Made by a program: the position numbers and the translations under genes. The notes beneath the pieces were generated by a model. That model searched no databases and was not told the DNA's origin. It saw nothing but the letters and a program-made list of their open reading frames with translations. Shown piece by piece: positions 33,697 to 43,954 of a stretch of 64,000 bases of DNA. Within the stretch, counting starts at the first letter, position 1. Every line of letters begins with the position of its first letter. Location: assembly GCA_022457065.1 (NCBI GenBank), contig JAJGBQ010000005.1, positions 3,782,001 to 3,846,000 on the forward strand. Reading direction: 5' to 3'. Source of the DNA: Curvularia sp. ZM96. Its lineage: Eukaryota > Ascomycota > Dothideomycetes > Pleosporales > Pleosporaceae.

Positions 33697-35005
33697 TGGA
33701 ACATTGTTCAGTCAGCATGACTACAAGCTCACAAGACATTATTGCTCCTGCATGTCACCCTCTGGTAGTGCTTTGGCAATCGCATGCTCCGTTTCACATT
33801 CGAGTTTGTCTGCACTGGTTCACACAAGTTCCTTGTGAATACTGCTCTCTACACATTCATGTCCATATATGTGCATATGCTTTAACTTCGGTTCCTGATC
33901 TACAATCCTAGTTCGCAGCTGCGGCTGCAGTAGCGTCGGCGAATAGACGGGGCTCTGCGGGGTGGGGGCGAAATAATTATAAGCTATAAGGGTTGCTGGA
34001 CTGATGATATCTCGATGACAAGATGTACGGCTTATGTGGTGATCTCATCGAAAGAGGCAAAACGATACCGCTGTCGACCAGGCCTGTCGCGTGTCCCTTG
34101 TGCTCCTTGATGGATTCCAGCCGTCTTGTTTTTTCTTCCTTAGCACCTGATTCGGCAACCTCCGTAGAAAACGATCAAGCCGGACGCAAACGTACTAGCG
34201 TGGAGGATTAACACCTAGTTGTCCGCCGTCGGCCAAACGCACTATCTCCGCTTCTAGTAGAACCATGGATTTCATGTGTGAATTGATTGCTAATGTCTGC
34301 CCTCCCCCCCTTTCCAACAGTGGACACGCCCACGCAATGCAGATTGCGGGGATGATTCGGCACGAGAAATTCTCTTGATGAGCAATTACTGAGCATTCCG
34401 CGTTTCGGCCTGGTTCTAGCCTAGCTGCTGTGGCCCTCTGGCACCACCATGGCGTTATGGCCTTTGGCTCGACCAGCCGCGGCCGAAAGGCAAATATAAT
34501 ACTCGTTTGCTCTATCTCTTTCTCTGTCACGCCACAACGCCCTGGCACCGCATTTTTGCTACTTTTCACGTCCCAGCTGGACGTCTTTGCCTACCTAATT
34601 AGTTTTAAAAACGTCCTGGTTGGTACAGGGTTCTTCCTTTCACCCAAGTCCCAAGAATACCAGCGCGAGGGTCTAGGTCCCTGACCTTCCGCAACAACTC
34701 GATCCGAAGCCGGCTTGGGTCTCCGTTCGTCCACACACGCGACCACTTAATTATTCCTCTTGCTTCCTTTTCCCCGCCTAGCGATCCGTTCTCCAGACTT
34801 TTTAGCCCAGTGCATCGGAAACTGAGGTCTTTCTGCGCTACTCTCTGGGGTAAAACGCTCCGTGGCGACAACAGTTTTAGGGTCCAACTAGGTTTCGCAA
34901 AGGGTCCACGCCCCAATTCCGACTCCGATTTTAGGCCTGAACCCTTTAAACACCTATTACCCTAGAACACACTCTGAAAAAATCGACCATTGCAAAATCG
35001 AAGCC
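33697..35005. other. Intergenic stretch, no convincing gene
   Basis: About 1.3 kb between two plus-strand genes. Only short open frames occur. It includes the presumed IDO promoter and leader. I see no repeat or RNA gene. Confidence 0.6.
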
Positions 35006-36538
35006 ATGATTCCGGATCTGCCCCGACTTAGTGACTACGACGTATCGGCTCGGAATGGCTTCTTGCCAGACGAGGTTCCGCTCGACGTCTTGCCAGATCG
35101 ATACTACCAACCCTGGGAGACGGTCGTTCGCAACTTTCAGAGTCTGATTCTTGCCAAGCGGTTACGCAGGATAGTCGATACTCTGCCCGTGCTTGAGACG
35201 GATCTTCTTCTCACTGAGGCTGAGTGGCGGCGAGCATATTCTATCCTTGGATTCATTGCACACGGTTACATCTGGGGAGGTGAGAAGCCAGCTGATGTAA
35301 GTGTTGGCAGCCTCCAGTCTATTAAATACAACCTCACTAACGAGCTTGGATAGATTGTACCACCATCCATCTCAATACCCTTTCTAAAAACATGCAGCCA
35401 CTTGGAGCTGCCACCAGTTGCCACTTTTGCGGCCGTCTGCTTGTGGAACTGGAGGCCTCTGTTTGATGGTGAGCCTACAGACTCTCTGGACAATCTTGCA
35501 ACGCAGATGACCTTTACCGGATCGCTGGACGAATCATGGTTCTATCTCGTCTCCGTGGCAATTGAAGCCAGAGCCGGCCCAATCATCCCCATGATAATCG
35601 AAGCCATTGCAGCAGCCAGGAGAAACGACAGCAACACTGTGATACAGTGTCTGAGATCGTTCGCCGAGAGGCTGGATGAGATTGGTTCGCTGCTGGAGCG
35701 CATGTACGAGAGTTGTGATCCTCACGTATTCTACCACCGCATCCGACCATTCCTTGCAGGAAGCAAGAACATGGCTGACGCTGGACTGCCAAACGGAGTC
35801 ATGTTCGACGACGGCACTGGCCAGCAACCCTATGTGCAATTCAGCGGAGGGAGCAACGCACAGAGCTCCATCATCCAATTCTTCGACGTCGTTCTGGGCG
35901 TCGAGCACCGACCTACAGGCGAGAAGCGAACAGAGTCAAATAGCCCAGCATCATCTGGCCCGTCCCACGGCTTTATCCAAGACATGCGCAACTACATGCC
36001 TGGCCCCCACCGCAGATTCCTCGAGCACATGGAATCCGTCGCCAATATCAGAGAATATGTCACATCCAACCGGCGCAACCGCGCTTTAACAACAGCCTAC
36101 GATGCCTGCCTAGCCATGCTACGCGCCCTGCGAGACAAGCACATTCAACTCGTCTCGCGCTATATCATCATCAAATCCCGCGAGTCGCGCTCACACTCTC
36201 GCTCGCTATCTCCCAAACAAGCCACCACTCAGCGCGTCAACCTCGCTAACACCGTTGCCCGCACTGGTAGCAAAAAGCTCAGAGGTACTGGCGGCACCGC
36301 GCTCATTCCTTTCCTCAAGCAAGCGAGAGATGAGACGGGAGAGCCGGCTATTGATGCTTGGGCTAAACGCTTGCTTAACAACGGGCCGGCGGATATCGGT
36401 AGCGCTTCGTTTGGTGCTGACGATGGTGTTGTGCAGCTGGGTAAGGTGGCGGAGAAGTTTGGTGGAGAGGTCGAAGTTGTGGGGCTGGCAGGAACATGGA
36501 GTGTTGATGATAGCGAGGGTGGTATATGCCATTGGTAG
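35006..36538 (+). CDS. Indoleamine 2,3-dioxygenase
   Basis: Two exons, 35006-35296 and 35354-36538, flank a 57-bp intron (GTAAGT donor, CTAAC branch site, phase 0); 491 residues. The enzyme opens the indole ring of tryptophan to give N-formylkynurenine, the first step of de novo NAD synthesis (yeast Bna2). Family blocks seen: W-E-T-V-V-R-N-F near the N-terminus, F-T-G-S-L-D-E-S-W-F-Y-L-V, F-Y-H-R-I-R-P-F-L-A-G, G-G-S-N-A-Q-S-S-I-I-Q-F-F-D, and R-D-K-H-I-Q-L-V-S-R-Y-I, in which H360 should be the proximal haem ligand. A Ser/Arg-rich insertion and G-T-G-G-T follow the haem helix as in other fungal IDOs. Fungi often have several IDO paralogues; which type this is cannot be told here. Confidence 0.95.
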
Positions 36539-36804
36539 GGGGTGGGCGAACTATAAAAGCATCAAGTTGTTTGAATCTTAGCGAACATGGCTGCGAGGTG
36601 TAGATGTATATATTTTTCATATCGCGGTATCGCGAGAATAACGATGGGTTAGTGTAGGTACATCACTCCACACACACACATACATGACATAGTCTTCAAT
36701 TTTAGACACGTTGTTCTTGATGATACTGTCCTTGAATGCGATCAGATGCTCGACATACGCACTGAGCACGTACACACAACTCATTGTCTGGCCACGCACA
36801 GCGC

Positions 36805-36848
36805 GAGCAGAACCGCGCTTTACTCTGAGCAGAACCGCGCTTTACTCT
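36805..36848. repeat. 22-bp perfect tandem duplication
   Basis: Two identical adjacent copies of a unit that starts GAGCAGAACCGCGC and ends TTTACTCT, followed by a partial third (GAGCAGAA). The unit lies about 390-430 bp upstream of the CsbD-like gene and could duplicate a binding site. Confidence 0.85.
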
Positions 36849-37043
36849 GAGCAGAAGAATATTGCATCACTCCATCCAAACAACACGAATGAACCGACGA
36901 TATTCCGGCTCATGGATGTCACAAGTCTCTCGCCTACTACAGTTACACTGTCGTATGACGCCACTGTCGTCAGACCCCTGCAGTTTCCTTGGTGCAGGGC
37001 AGGCTGTGGTTGCAAGAGAAAGGACAAGGTGGGTGGTGGAGTA

Positions 37044-37051
37044 TGACGTCA
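37044..37051. promoter_or_regulatory. CRE palindrome TGACGTCA
   Basis: The perfect 8-bp ATF/CREB bZIP consensus, 186 bp upstream of the start of the CsbD-like stress gene. Atf1/AtfA-type factors bind this site in fungi; occupancy here is inference. Confidence 0.6.
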
Positions 37052-37236
37052 TATTTCACATGCACCCTCTCCATCTGTCTAACACCACAGCAAATAAAGA
37101 TATAAATAATCGCTTTCTGTCTGTGAGGTGTGAAGAAGATATAGAATCACAGACACAACTCTTCTCTCAACAACACTTGACACTTTTGTCGCGCACAACA
37201 ACTTTTACTTTTGATCAAAACACAACTCAATCAATC

Positions 37237-37840
37237 ATGTCCAACCACGAAACATCTACCGGCCAGTCTTACCTGGACAAGGCTACAGGCGCTATTCAGA
37301 GCGGCATCGGCTCGTTGACTGGTAACACAGCCGACAAGGTTCGTCTCCTCTTTTCTTTTCCCCTAGCCCTCAAAGCCATACTCTAACACGCCCCTTTCTC
37401 AGGTCCAAGGCGAAAACCGCAAGGACGTCGCAGACGCCAAGCACGAAGCTTCCCACACCGCAGCCAAAGCCGGTCCCTTCTCCGTAACACCCGAAGGCGG
37501 CGTCGCAAAAGACAACCCAGACCGCACCAGCGGCGCGTGGAACCAAAACATGGGCGCCGCCAAGGAAGCCGTCGGCGGGTTCCTTGGCGCAGAGGGTCTC
37601 AAGCAAGAAGGCATTCGTCAGAATAAAGAGGGAAAGGGACAGGAAGCCGCGGGCCAGGTGAATGATCTCGGAAAGGGTATTGGAGATAGGATCGGAGGCA
37701 ATGTTGGGGCCGCGGTTGCGGGGCTAACGGGCAACGAGGCGCAGAAGGAGGAGGCGAGACGGCAGCATGATGAGGGCAAGGCGAGGCAGAGGGGTGTAGA
37801 GGCGGATTTGCAGAAGCAGGCGGAGGCGGACAGGGCGTAA
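37237..37840 (+). CDS. CsbD-like stress-response protein
   Basis: Two exons, 37237-37338 and 37403-37840, flank a 64-bp intron (phase 0); 179 residues. The protein is very hydrophilic, rich in Gly, Ala, Lys, Gln and Glu and without Cys. It has an N-terminal Y-L-D-K-A-T-G-A-I-Q-S-G-I-G-S-L-T-G-N block and a central CsbD-like segment with G-F-L-G-A-E-G-L-K-Q-E-G and Q-N-K-E-G-K-G-Q-E-A-A-G-Q. Fungal relatives are often labelled mismatched-base-pair and cruciform-DNA recognition protein; bacterial CsbD is a general-stress protein. The composition also resembles late-embryogenesis-abundant proteins that protect against desiccation. The upstream CRE fits stress control. Confidence 0.9.
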
Positions 37841-38223
37841 AGGTTGTGATGAAGTTTGGATTTTTATGGATTTATACCCGAGAGAGAATGAATATACCCT
37901 GATTTGTTTGCTTATTCTGTGGGCTTTGATGGAAGATGTGTAACCGGCGGTTTTGTCCTGCTCGGAGGAGCTTGTTCTGTATGCGTTGTCAAGTCCAGGC
38001 TTGGTTGCTTGGCTTGGATTTGTATACTCTTGCTAAGTTCCAGACTAGTCTTTTCTTAGTTACTTACATCTGGATACATACTAATCTAACGCCGTCTCTT
38101 TCAACGTTTAGTAGCTCGTACTTGTGTGTACTAACTCTTATTCATCGTGAAATGTAATAACGCTCTTACAGACGTAGCCTCTTGGTACCACTGGGAATGT
38201 TATCATGCCTGGCCATGATCACA
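37841..38223. other. 3'-3' intergenic region
   Basis: About 380 bp between the convergent CsbD-like and sirtuin genes, AT-rich, with no gene seen. Confidence 0.6.
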
Positions 38224-39135
38224 TCATTCAAACTCCATGCCAATGCTTTCTTTTTCTGTCTTCCAATTGACGAAACTGAGTATTTTAGGTAGAATAATCG
38301 CAACATCTCCTTCAAAGAACCAGTCACCATCATACCACTCATTTTCAGACAAGTGACGTCGGTCGAGATCAAAGATAGCCAGAGCTGCGCCATCCTCTCG
38401 CGCTATGCCCACCCATTCTGCAGCCGGGAAAACCTCTAAGCTTGTGCCGGCAGCAATTACCAGATCGACGTCTGTTTCTGCAATCCAATCGTCTATGTTG
38501 TCAGGTGCACCAGCAGCGAGTCTTTCACCAAACAAAACGACTCCTGGGCGTAGTAGGTTTTCACACGTGGGACATCGTGGAAGGTCGGACATGTTTATTG
38601 AGCGACCAGCCATGGAAAGCAACAGGAGAAAAGGCAGGTCCTCTGGCTTCTGGACGTAAATTTGGTAATCACACAGAGTACATCTAACAAGTCGTAGGGT
38701 GCCGTGAATGCTCAAGAGCTGTGGGGTAGGGTGCTTGGTACGCTCAAGAAGTCCTGATGTGACGTCAACGCGGTAGCCGCAGATTTAACGGATCTTCGTA
38801 CCATCGACATTCTGATTGACGGTTAGCCATCCATCGTGCCATGTAGCAAGACTCGCCATGGCTTGGTGTGCAGCATTTGGCTGAGCTGCAAACGACTCGA
38901 GCAAACGCTCGCCATAATATCTCCATACGGTGACTGGATCCTTCTCGAAGGCTTCAGGTGAGGAGAGATCCTTCACGTTGACGTCGTTCCAAAGCCCGTT
39001 CGTCCCACGCCATGTAGCTAGACCGGATGATGCGCTGAGTCCGGCGCCCACCACGCATAGAATACGCGGAGAGCTTCTAAGCAATTTTGCGAAAGCTAGA
39101 CAAGCAGAATCATCCTCGTGATTAGCGACATGCAT
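38224..39135 (-). CDS. Sirtuin (NAD-dependent lysine deacylase), SIRT5-like
   Basis: Two exons, 39135-38802 and 38753-38224, flank a 48-bp intron (GTACGA to CATCAG); 287 residues. Motifs in order: nucleotide-binding G-A-G-L-S-A-S-S-G-L-A-T-W-R-G (30-44), N-Q-N-V-D-G, catalytic I-H-G (His in L-L-S-I-H-G), zinc pairs C-T-L-C and C-P-T-C, then P-G-V-V-L-F-G-E and A-G-T-S-L-E-V-F-P. The W-R-Y-Y-G-E-R segment supplies Tyr74-x-x-Arg77, which matches the YxxR pocket that gives SIRT5-class enzymes their succinyl and malonyl preference. No mitochondrial presequence is visible, so the compartment is open. The intron contains TGACGTCA by chance or as its branch region. Confidence 0.94.
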
Positions 39136-40426
39136 CTTAATTTTAGTGTGGAGCGTTGCAGGTAAAGTCTAGACGTATGTAAAGTTGCTTGGGCTTCGAT
39201 AAGAGCTAACTGCTTGATGTTGATAGCGCTGCGCCAAGATCTTGGTGATATTTACGCCACAGGACCGCTGATTGGGAGGCAATCCATGTATCTATTGGCA
39301 GCACAACTCTATTTTTATGCAAATCTGCAAATCTGCAGAAATGGGCAGATTTGGATCTCGAGCGCTCCCACAGCTTGGCGGGAAGCTACATGGCCCAATC
39401 CAGACTCTCCTCCCTGATTACCTGGTTGTCATTTGGAGTTGTGGGAAATCAACATCAGTCCCACAACTGAGATTCGTTAGTCAGGGTTAAACACCACAAC
39501 CACAAATTATCCAATTGGCGAGCAGTCGACCGTTTGAAGTGAGACAAGTACCGCATTCTCACAGCCGAGAAAAAAACCGAGGACAAAATCTAAACAGCGG
39601 AACGTGCGTGACGTATGTCAGAGTGATCAAGGCGGTAAAGTTTGCACATCGACTTGGATCAATCTGGCGAGGCGTTGAAGTTGCCTAGGAGCTTCCAAGC
39701 ATGCTGAGCCGCCCGGCCGTTCCCCAGAATTTTTAGCCACATCTAACCATGAATAGCAGTCACCGCCACACGTTGAGGCTGGATATGACGCTTGATCGTC
39801 AGAGGTGCGCGGATCGACGGCATGTCGTCGTAGGGCTTGCGTATAGTTGTGTGGCTGGTGGGTGCGTGCTGTGGCTTGGCAGCCAGGTTTTTCATCCCGA
39901 ATGACAACGGACGACCACGTGTTGGGAGAATGGCGAGAGGATGCTGGGGAGAGGCTGTATGTAAGCACAATCTAGAATTCGGCCGCATTTGGCAGTGGCA
40001 TGCACCGTCTGTCTCTCCAGCTGGCGTTACGCCTGCCATGGCCTCCGTCGTTCGCTCCCGCAGTGGCATGCGTCACTTCCACGACCCTGTCTAGGATACT
40101 CGCGGGGATGGAAATGGAAGCGCGTCTTGAAGTTGGGTTCTTGGATCCTTGGTTTCGAATCGGATGTGTCGGACGTATGACGCCCGCCACAATCTGGGTG
40201 TTGCTTGTGGCGCTAAAAACCGGCAGCGGGTGCGCGGCATCAGGCGCATCCCTGTCAAACTTCACAGGTTACGTCATGCTGGTGTGGTCATGGGCTACCC
40301 CCATTCTCTTCCATAAATACTGGTTGCGCGTCGACAAGTCTGTCATTCTCCATCCAGACACTTCTGCCTAGCTCCACAGAACTACTTCCTACCGCTACCA
40401 AATTCACCAGAAACAACACCGCCAAC
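39136..40426. promoter_or_regulatory. Divergent intergenic region, sirtuin and Pmp3
   Basis: About 1.3 kb. On the Pmp3 side it has TTACGTCAT (40269-40277) and an ATAAATA element (40313-40319). Short direct repeats of GCAAATCT occur near 39318-39335. The remaining open frames look random. Confidence 0.55.
40269..40277 (+). promoter_or_regulatory. CRE/ATF-like site TTACGTCAT
   Basis: A near-consensus bZIP site 150 bp upstream of the Pmp3 start codon, 36 bp before an ATAAATA element. Pmp3-type genes respond to salt and membrane stress; control by an ATF-type factor is inference. Confidence 0.5.
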
Positions 40427-40727
40427 ATGCCTTTCACCGCTAGGTATGTTAGCCTGGACGCTTCCAGCGACAACTACCTCTACTTCTATCGACATAGATG
40501 CTAACGAAAATCAGCGACATCTGCAAGATTCTCCTTGCCATCATCCTCCCACCTATTGGTGTCTTCCTCGAGCGCGGCTGCGGCGCTGACTTCCTCATCA
40601 ACATCCTGCTGACCTGTCTTGGTTACATTCCGGTGAGTTCCGCTCATGCACCTCACCTGACTCATGCATCGCTAACAAGTCTGCACAGGGTATCATCCAC
40701 GCCCTCTACATTATATTCAAATTCTAG
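40427..40727 (+). CDS. PMP3: Plasma membrane proteolipid 3 (Pmp3)
   Basis: Three tiny exons, 40427-40443, 40515-40632 and 40689-40727, give 57 residues, too fragmented to show as one open frame. The product is M-P-F-T-A-S-D-I-C-K, then two hydrophobic helices: I-L-L-A-I-I-L-P-P-I-G-V-F and F-L-I-N-I-L-L-T-C-L-G-Y-I-P-G-I-I-H-A, with the family motif G-C-G-A-D between them. Both introns have CTAAC-type branch sites. This is the UPF0057/Pmp3 family of small plasma-membrane proteins that limit membrane hyperpolarisation and sodium entry. Length and sequence are normal for the family. Confidence 0.96.
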
Positions 40728-41443
40728 CCGAGGCGCGGACGAATCTCTACGATACCGCCCGCAATGACGGCGTGACTATTATGTCCAATCACGATACCCA
40801 CCTTTCCTTTTGTTCGGCAATGCCAAAGCCTTCCGCCTAGTTCGACTGGCAAACATCTCTCGATATTTCTCTATGCTGGGCAATTCTCGACATGGGCTTC
40901 ATCGGGCGCTGAGGATCACGACGGCTGCGCTGGTTAGACTTTGAGCATATGATACTCTAATGACCTGCTTTGTACGATGGCGTCCCTGACTCCCTGGGTT
41001 ACTTTTTGGCTTGCTTTGTAGCATCCTGGAGCATTCTGAGGAGTATAGTATAATAGGAACTTAATCGAACATTTCACAAATTACAACACATGTTTTCATT
41101 TTGTAAATGCCAATTTCCATGAGATTTTTTTTAAAACAATCTCAACCAAAATCTCCCCGCTTCACAAGGTGAGTTTAAAATTAAATCTTCGAGACATTTC
41201 CCTTGTCAATAGTGGGCATTAAATGGTTGTTGCCCACATCGCACGCGTACAAATCACCTGCTCTGCGTACGGTTAGTTTGGCTCATGCTTGGCACGGGCC
41301 CCCCGTTCTTTCCAAGGTTTACGTGTTGTGCACCTCGACCCACGACCATGACATTTTGCCCACGCCGAACCTATGTATTCCCTTCAGTGCTCACCGTTTC
41401 ACTCGTCTTACTCTTATCCTTCGACGCGCAAGGCGCGATATAA
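40728..41443. other. Intergenic region, AT-rich
   Basis: About 715 bp between Pmp3 and the CNOT11-like gene. It has an AT-rich centre (41040-41200). No gene is seen. Confidence 0.6.
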
Positions 41444-42604
41444 ATGCCGCCCAATATGAGCTACCTGACCACTACTCTCACCCACGCCGAAATCAACCTT
41501 ATCAGCGACCCAAACCGACCGTGCTGTGATGCGATCCGCGACCTGGACATGCTCTCGCAATCGATGCGCAGGAACGCAGACCTGTTCGAAGAATCCCTAA
41601 GAATCAAGAATACGCTCGATGCATTTGAACGTAGAGCGACAGCGGAGCCGAGTTTGGAAGTGCTCGCAGTTATTTTGAACTGCGAATACAAGCTCTGGAA
41701 GATGAATGAGGATACTCCAGTTCGATTCAAGCCTTTCTTGTCGCATTGGGTCGATGCGCTCGTAGCCATCGATGAGCAGCTCGCTGTGTGGCAGCTTGAC
41801 ACAGCCACGAATAACCACATGAAGAATACTGTCACGACAGATGAGATATTGCGGATTAGAGCAAGGTGTATCAAGGGCCTTCTGGTAGGCAAACCATTGT
41901 CTTCAAAGGAGCCAATTTGGCGTGCATACCAGCGAATGTTTGAGAACGAGGCCTCGCTGCTTGACTTCGACATCGTACCATATATGCAGATGCTTGTAGA
42001 GACAGAGGTCTGGGATAGGTTGCCAGAGATACAAGCACGAACCACGGACAAGCATGTTCAGAACAGAGAGCTCAATTCCAAAGAAAAGAACGAGCTGTCC
42101 AAAGACAAGTCGCAAAAAGTCAACGGCTCAGAGTCGTGGGAAGAAGTCATGTTTCGAAAGCTCAGAGAAGCACCTGATGAGGCTGCCGAGGAACTCTCGC
42201 ATCTCCCTCTCGAAATTTCGTCTCTCGATTATCTCACCAGACTCCTTGTTGATGATACCTTCAAAGAGGCCGGTGTCGACGGTCCAAACATCATCCTACG
42301 GTTTATACAGCACGCGTTGCGGCTCGTAGAAGCGATGGGGGCACCCCCACCAACCTCGGAGCTGGCGACAAACGGTGCTAGTCACGGAGGAGAAAATCGT
42401 CCTTTGATCGTCGAATATGGGAAAGAAGCACAGACCCGTGCTATCAGCATACTGCTGTTGTTCATCAAGAGCTCAATGAGCAAAGGCAAATTGGACGCTG
42501 GTCTGCTTATCTTTGAGATTCAGGAGATATGTGTAAGGTACTTGTGGATGAAGGAAGTACGGGACTTTCGAGCGTGGATAGAACAAGGGCCTCTGGATGA
42601 TTGA
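41444..42604 (+). CDS. CCR4-NOT complex subunit 11 (CNOT11)-like protein
   Basis: Single exon, 386 residues, helical throughout. The C-terminal third matches my memory of the CNOT11/DUF2363 pattern: F-I-Q-H-A-L-R-L-V-E-A-M, then T-R-A-I-S-I-L-L-L-F-I-K-S-S-M with K-L-D-A-G-L-L-I-F-E-I-Q-E-I-C and a final R-D-F-R-A-W-I. Family members join the NOT module of the mRNA deadenylase. The central part (D-I-V-P-Y-M-Q-M-L-V-E-T-E-V-W) also fits. Baker's yeast lacks this subunit, so its presence supports a filamentous or basal host. The second Met (41456) is an alternative start. Identification is by pattern only and could be wrong; the coding status is certain. Confidence 0.8.
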   Translation: MPPNMSYLTTTLTHAEINLISDPNRPCCDAIRDLDMLSQSMRRNADLFEESLRIKNTLDAFERRATAEPSLEVLAVILNCEYKLWKMNEDTPVRFKPFLSHWVDALVAIDEQLAVWQLDTATNNHMKNTVTTDEILRIRARCIKGLLVGKPLSSKEPIWRAYQRMFENEASLLDFDIVPYMQMLVETEVWDRLPEIQARTTDKHVQNRELNSKEKNELSKDKSQKVNGSESWEEVMFRKLREAPDEAAEELSHLPLEISSLDYLTRLLVDDTFKEAGVDGPNIILRFIQHALRLVEAMGAPPPTSELATNGASHGGENRPLIVEYGKEAQTRAISILLLFIKSSMSKGKLDAGLLIFEIQEICVRYLWMKEVRDFRAWIEQGPLDD

Positions 42605-43954
42605 ATGCTGTGCGATGGAAATTGGGCAACAAGAAGCCACGACAGTAAATCAGATTCGGCACAAACCGCCACAGGGACACAAGCTTCCGGCAACTGCCGA
42701 GGTGTTGAAAAAGAAGTGTTTGAACTTGTGTTGAGCTTGAGGTCCACGTCAACGTATCACCAATGCAGGTGACTGGTATGCCGCGAAGTTGGAGGATCGG
42801 AATTTGCTGATCCGCAACGTTTGCTGCGTGGCAAGGCCCATAGCACCGTATGAGTCTCGCAAATGCCCATCTCAATTACAGTATGCTGCAAAGATGGAAG
42901 GATACACCTAGGAGCTTTCCTAGTCCTCGTTGAGACATGTTGTTACCATACTCGGGGGTGGCTTGGAACGTTTCGGGAATAGTCGGCGATAGAAGTTGAA
43001 GTCAAACCAAAGAAGCAAACGACGCTAGTCCACGACCGATTCCAAACTTTAGAGTTTCAACCCTCGATACTGAAACAACCACCATAACCTTTCCACTAGC
43101 GTCGGCTTCAGGGCCAACCGTTCAGCACTGGATGATTCCAAGCAACCATTCCTTTTTGTCTTCTTTGTTTTTGATGGGTATACTCTCAGATTCTGAACGA
43201 ACTCTTGCAAGAATGGAATGCCATGACAGTCACCACGCAAGATGATTTTGCCTAAAGCGAAACGACGATCTGACAGACATGTTTGGATTGCCAAGTCTGG
43301 CACAAAAACGTGCCTGGTGATACGCATCTGCGGTCCGTCCTCTCAGATACCAAACATTCATGCACTCCGCGATACCGAGGCAACAGAATAGCCCCAGTCT
43401 TATGTTTGTATGGCTAGATTCGGAACGTCCTTGACCGACTCCCTGGAGAAGATCGTCCCGCGCGGGTACCTTTTGCACGCTTGGCCATACCGGAGCCACC
43501 ACGACCATCGTTCGACCTACACCGTCTCAGCTCTTAGTCAGGCATATGCCCCCGGGGTATCACAGCCGCGATTTTGTCCCATCACTGTGTTTGGGCATGG
43601 CAACAAGGAGGTGTTTCCGTTCCGCACCTACTCATCACCCTTGGCGAACCAGAAACGGGCTGGTGAATGCTTGTGTGCAGCTAAGCTTCCAGCCCATGAC
43701 GAAATATTTTGGACAGACTAGAGAAACAGAGTATATAAGACCATGTGCACATCGCCCCAAGAGCTTTCGATATCAGCATCACTCAAGCGTTCAATCAACC
43801 AGACTCGCATTTCTTCTCATTTTTTCTCTTTCTTCTACTTAATCTACTCCCATCACCTTCTAATTACTATTACTTGCGCCGGCCGCTTGCTCTATTCACA
43901 AAAACCTTCAAAATCTCCTCAAACACATCACCTTTTTAAATAACCACTATCAAC
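42605..43954. promoter_or_regulatory. Region upstream of the Egh16-like gene
   Basis: About 1.35 kb. It holds the CNOT11-like 3' UTR and a long promoter for the secreted protein. A TATA box (43732-43738) and a pyrimidine-rich leader (43790-43945) mark the proximal part. No further gene is seen. Confidence 0.6.
43732..43738 (+). promoter_or_regulatory. TATA box of the Egh16-like gene
   Basis: TATATAA, 217 bp upstream of the start codon, followed by a CT-rich leader. This layout is typical of strongly, conditionally expressed fungal genes. Confidence 0.6.

Larger units (their letters stand above)
36539..37236. promoter_or_regulatory. Region upstream of the CsbD-like gene
   Basis: About 700 bp. 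It contains the IDO 3' UTR, a (CA)n patch near 36668-36685, a 22-bp tandem duplication at 36805-36848 and a perfect CRE at 37044-37051, 186 bp before the CsbD start codon. Confidence 0.65.

Noticed and set aside
38760..38767. TGACGTCA in the sirtuin intron as a CRE
   Set aside because: It overlaps the likely branch-site region of a 48-bp intron, so splicing constraint or chance explains it better than promoter function.
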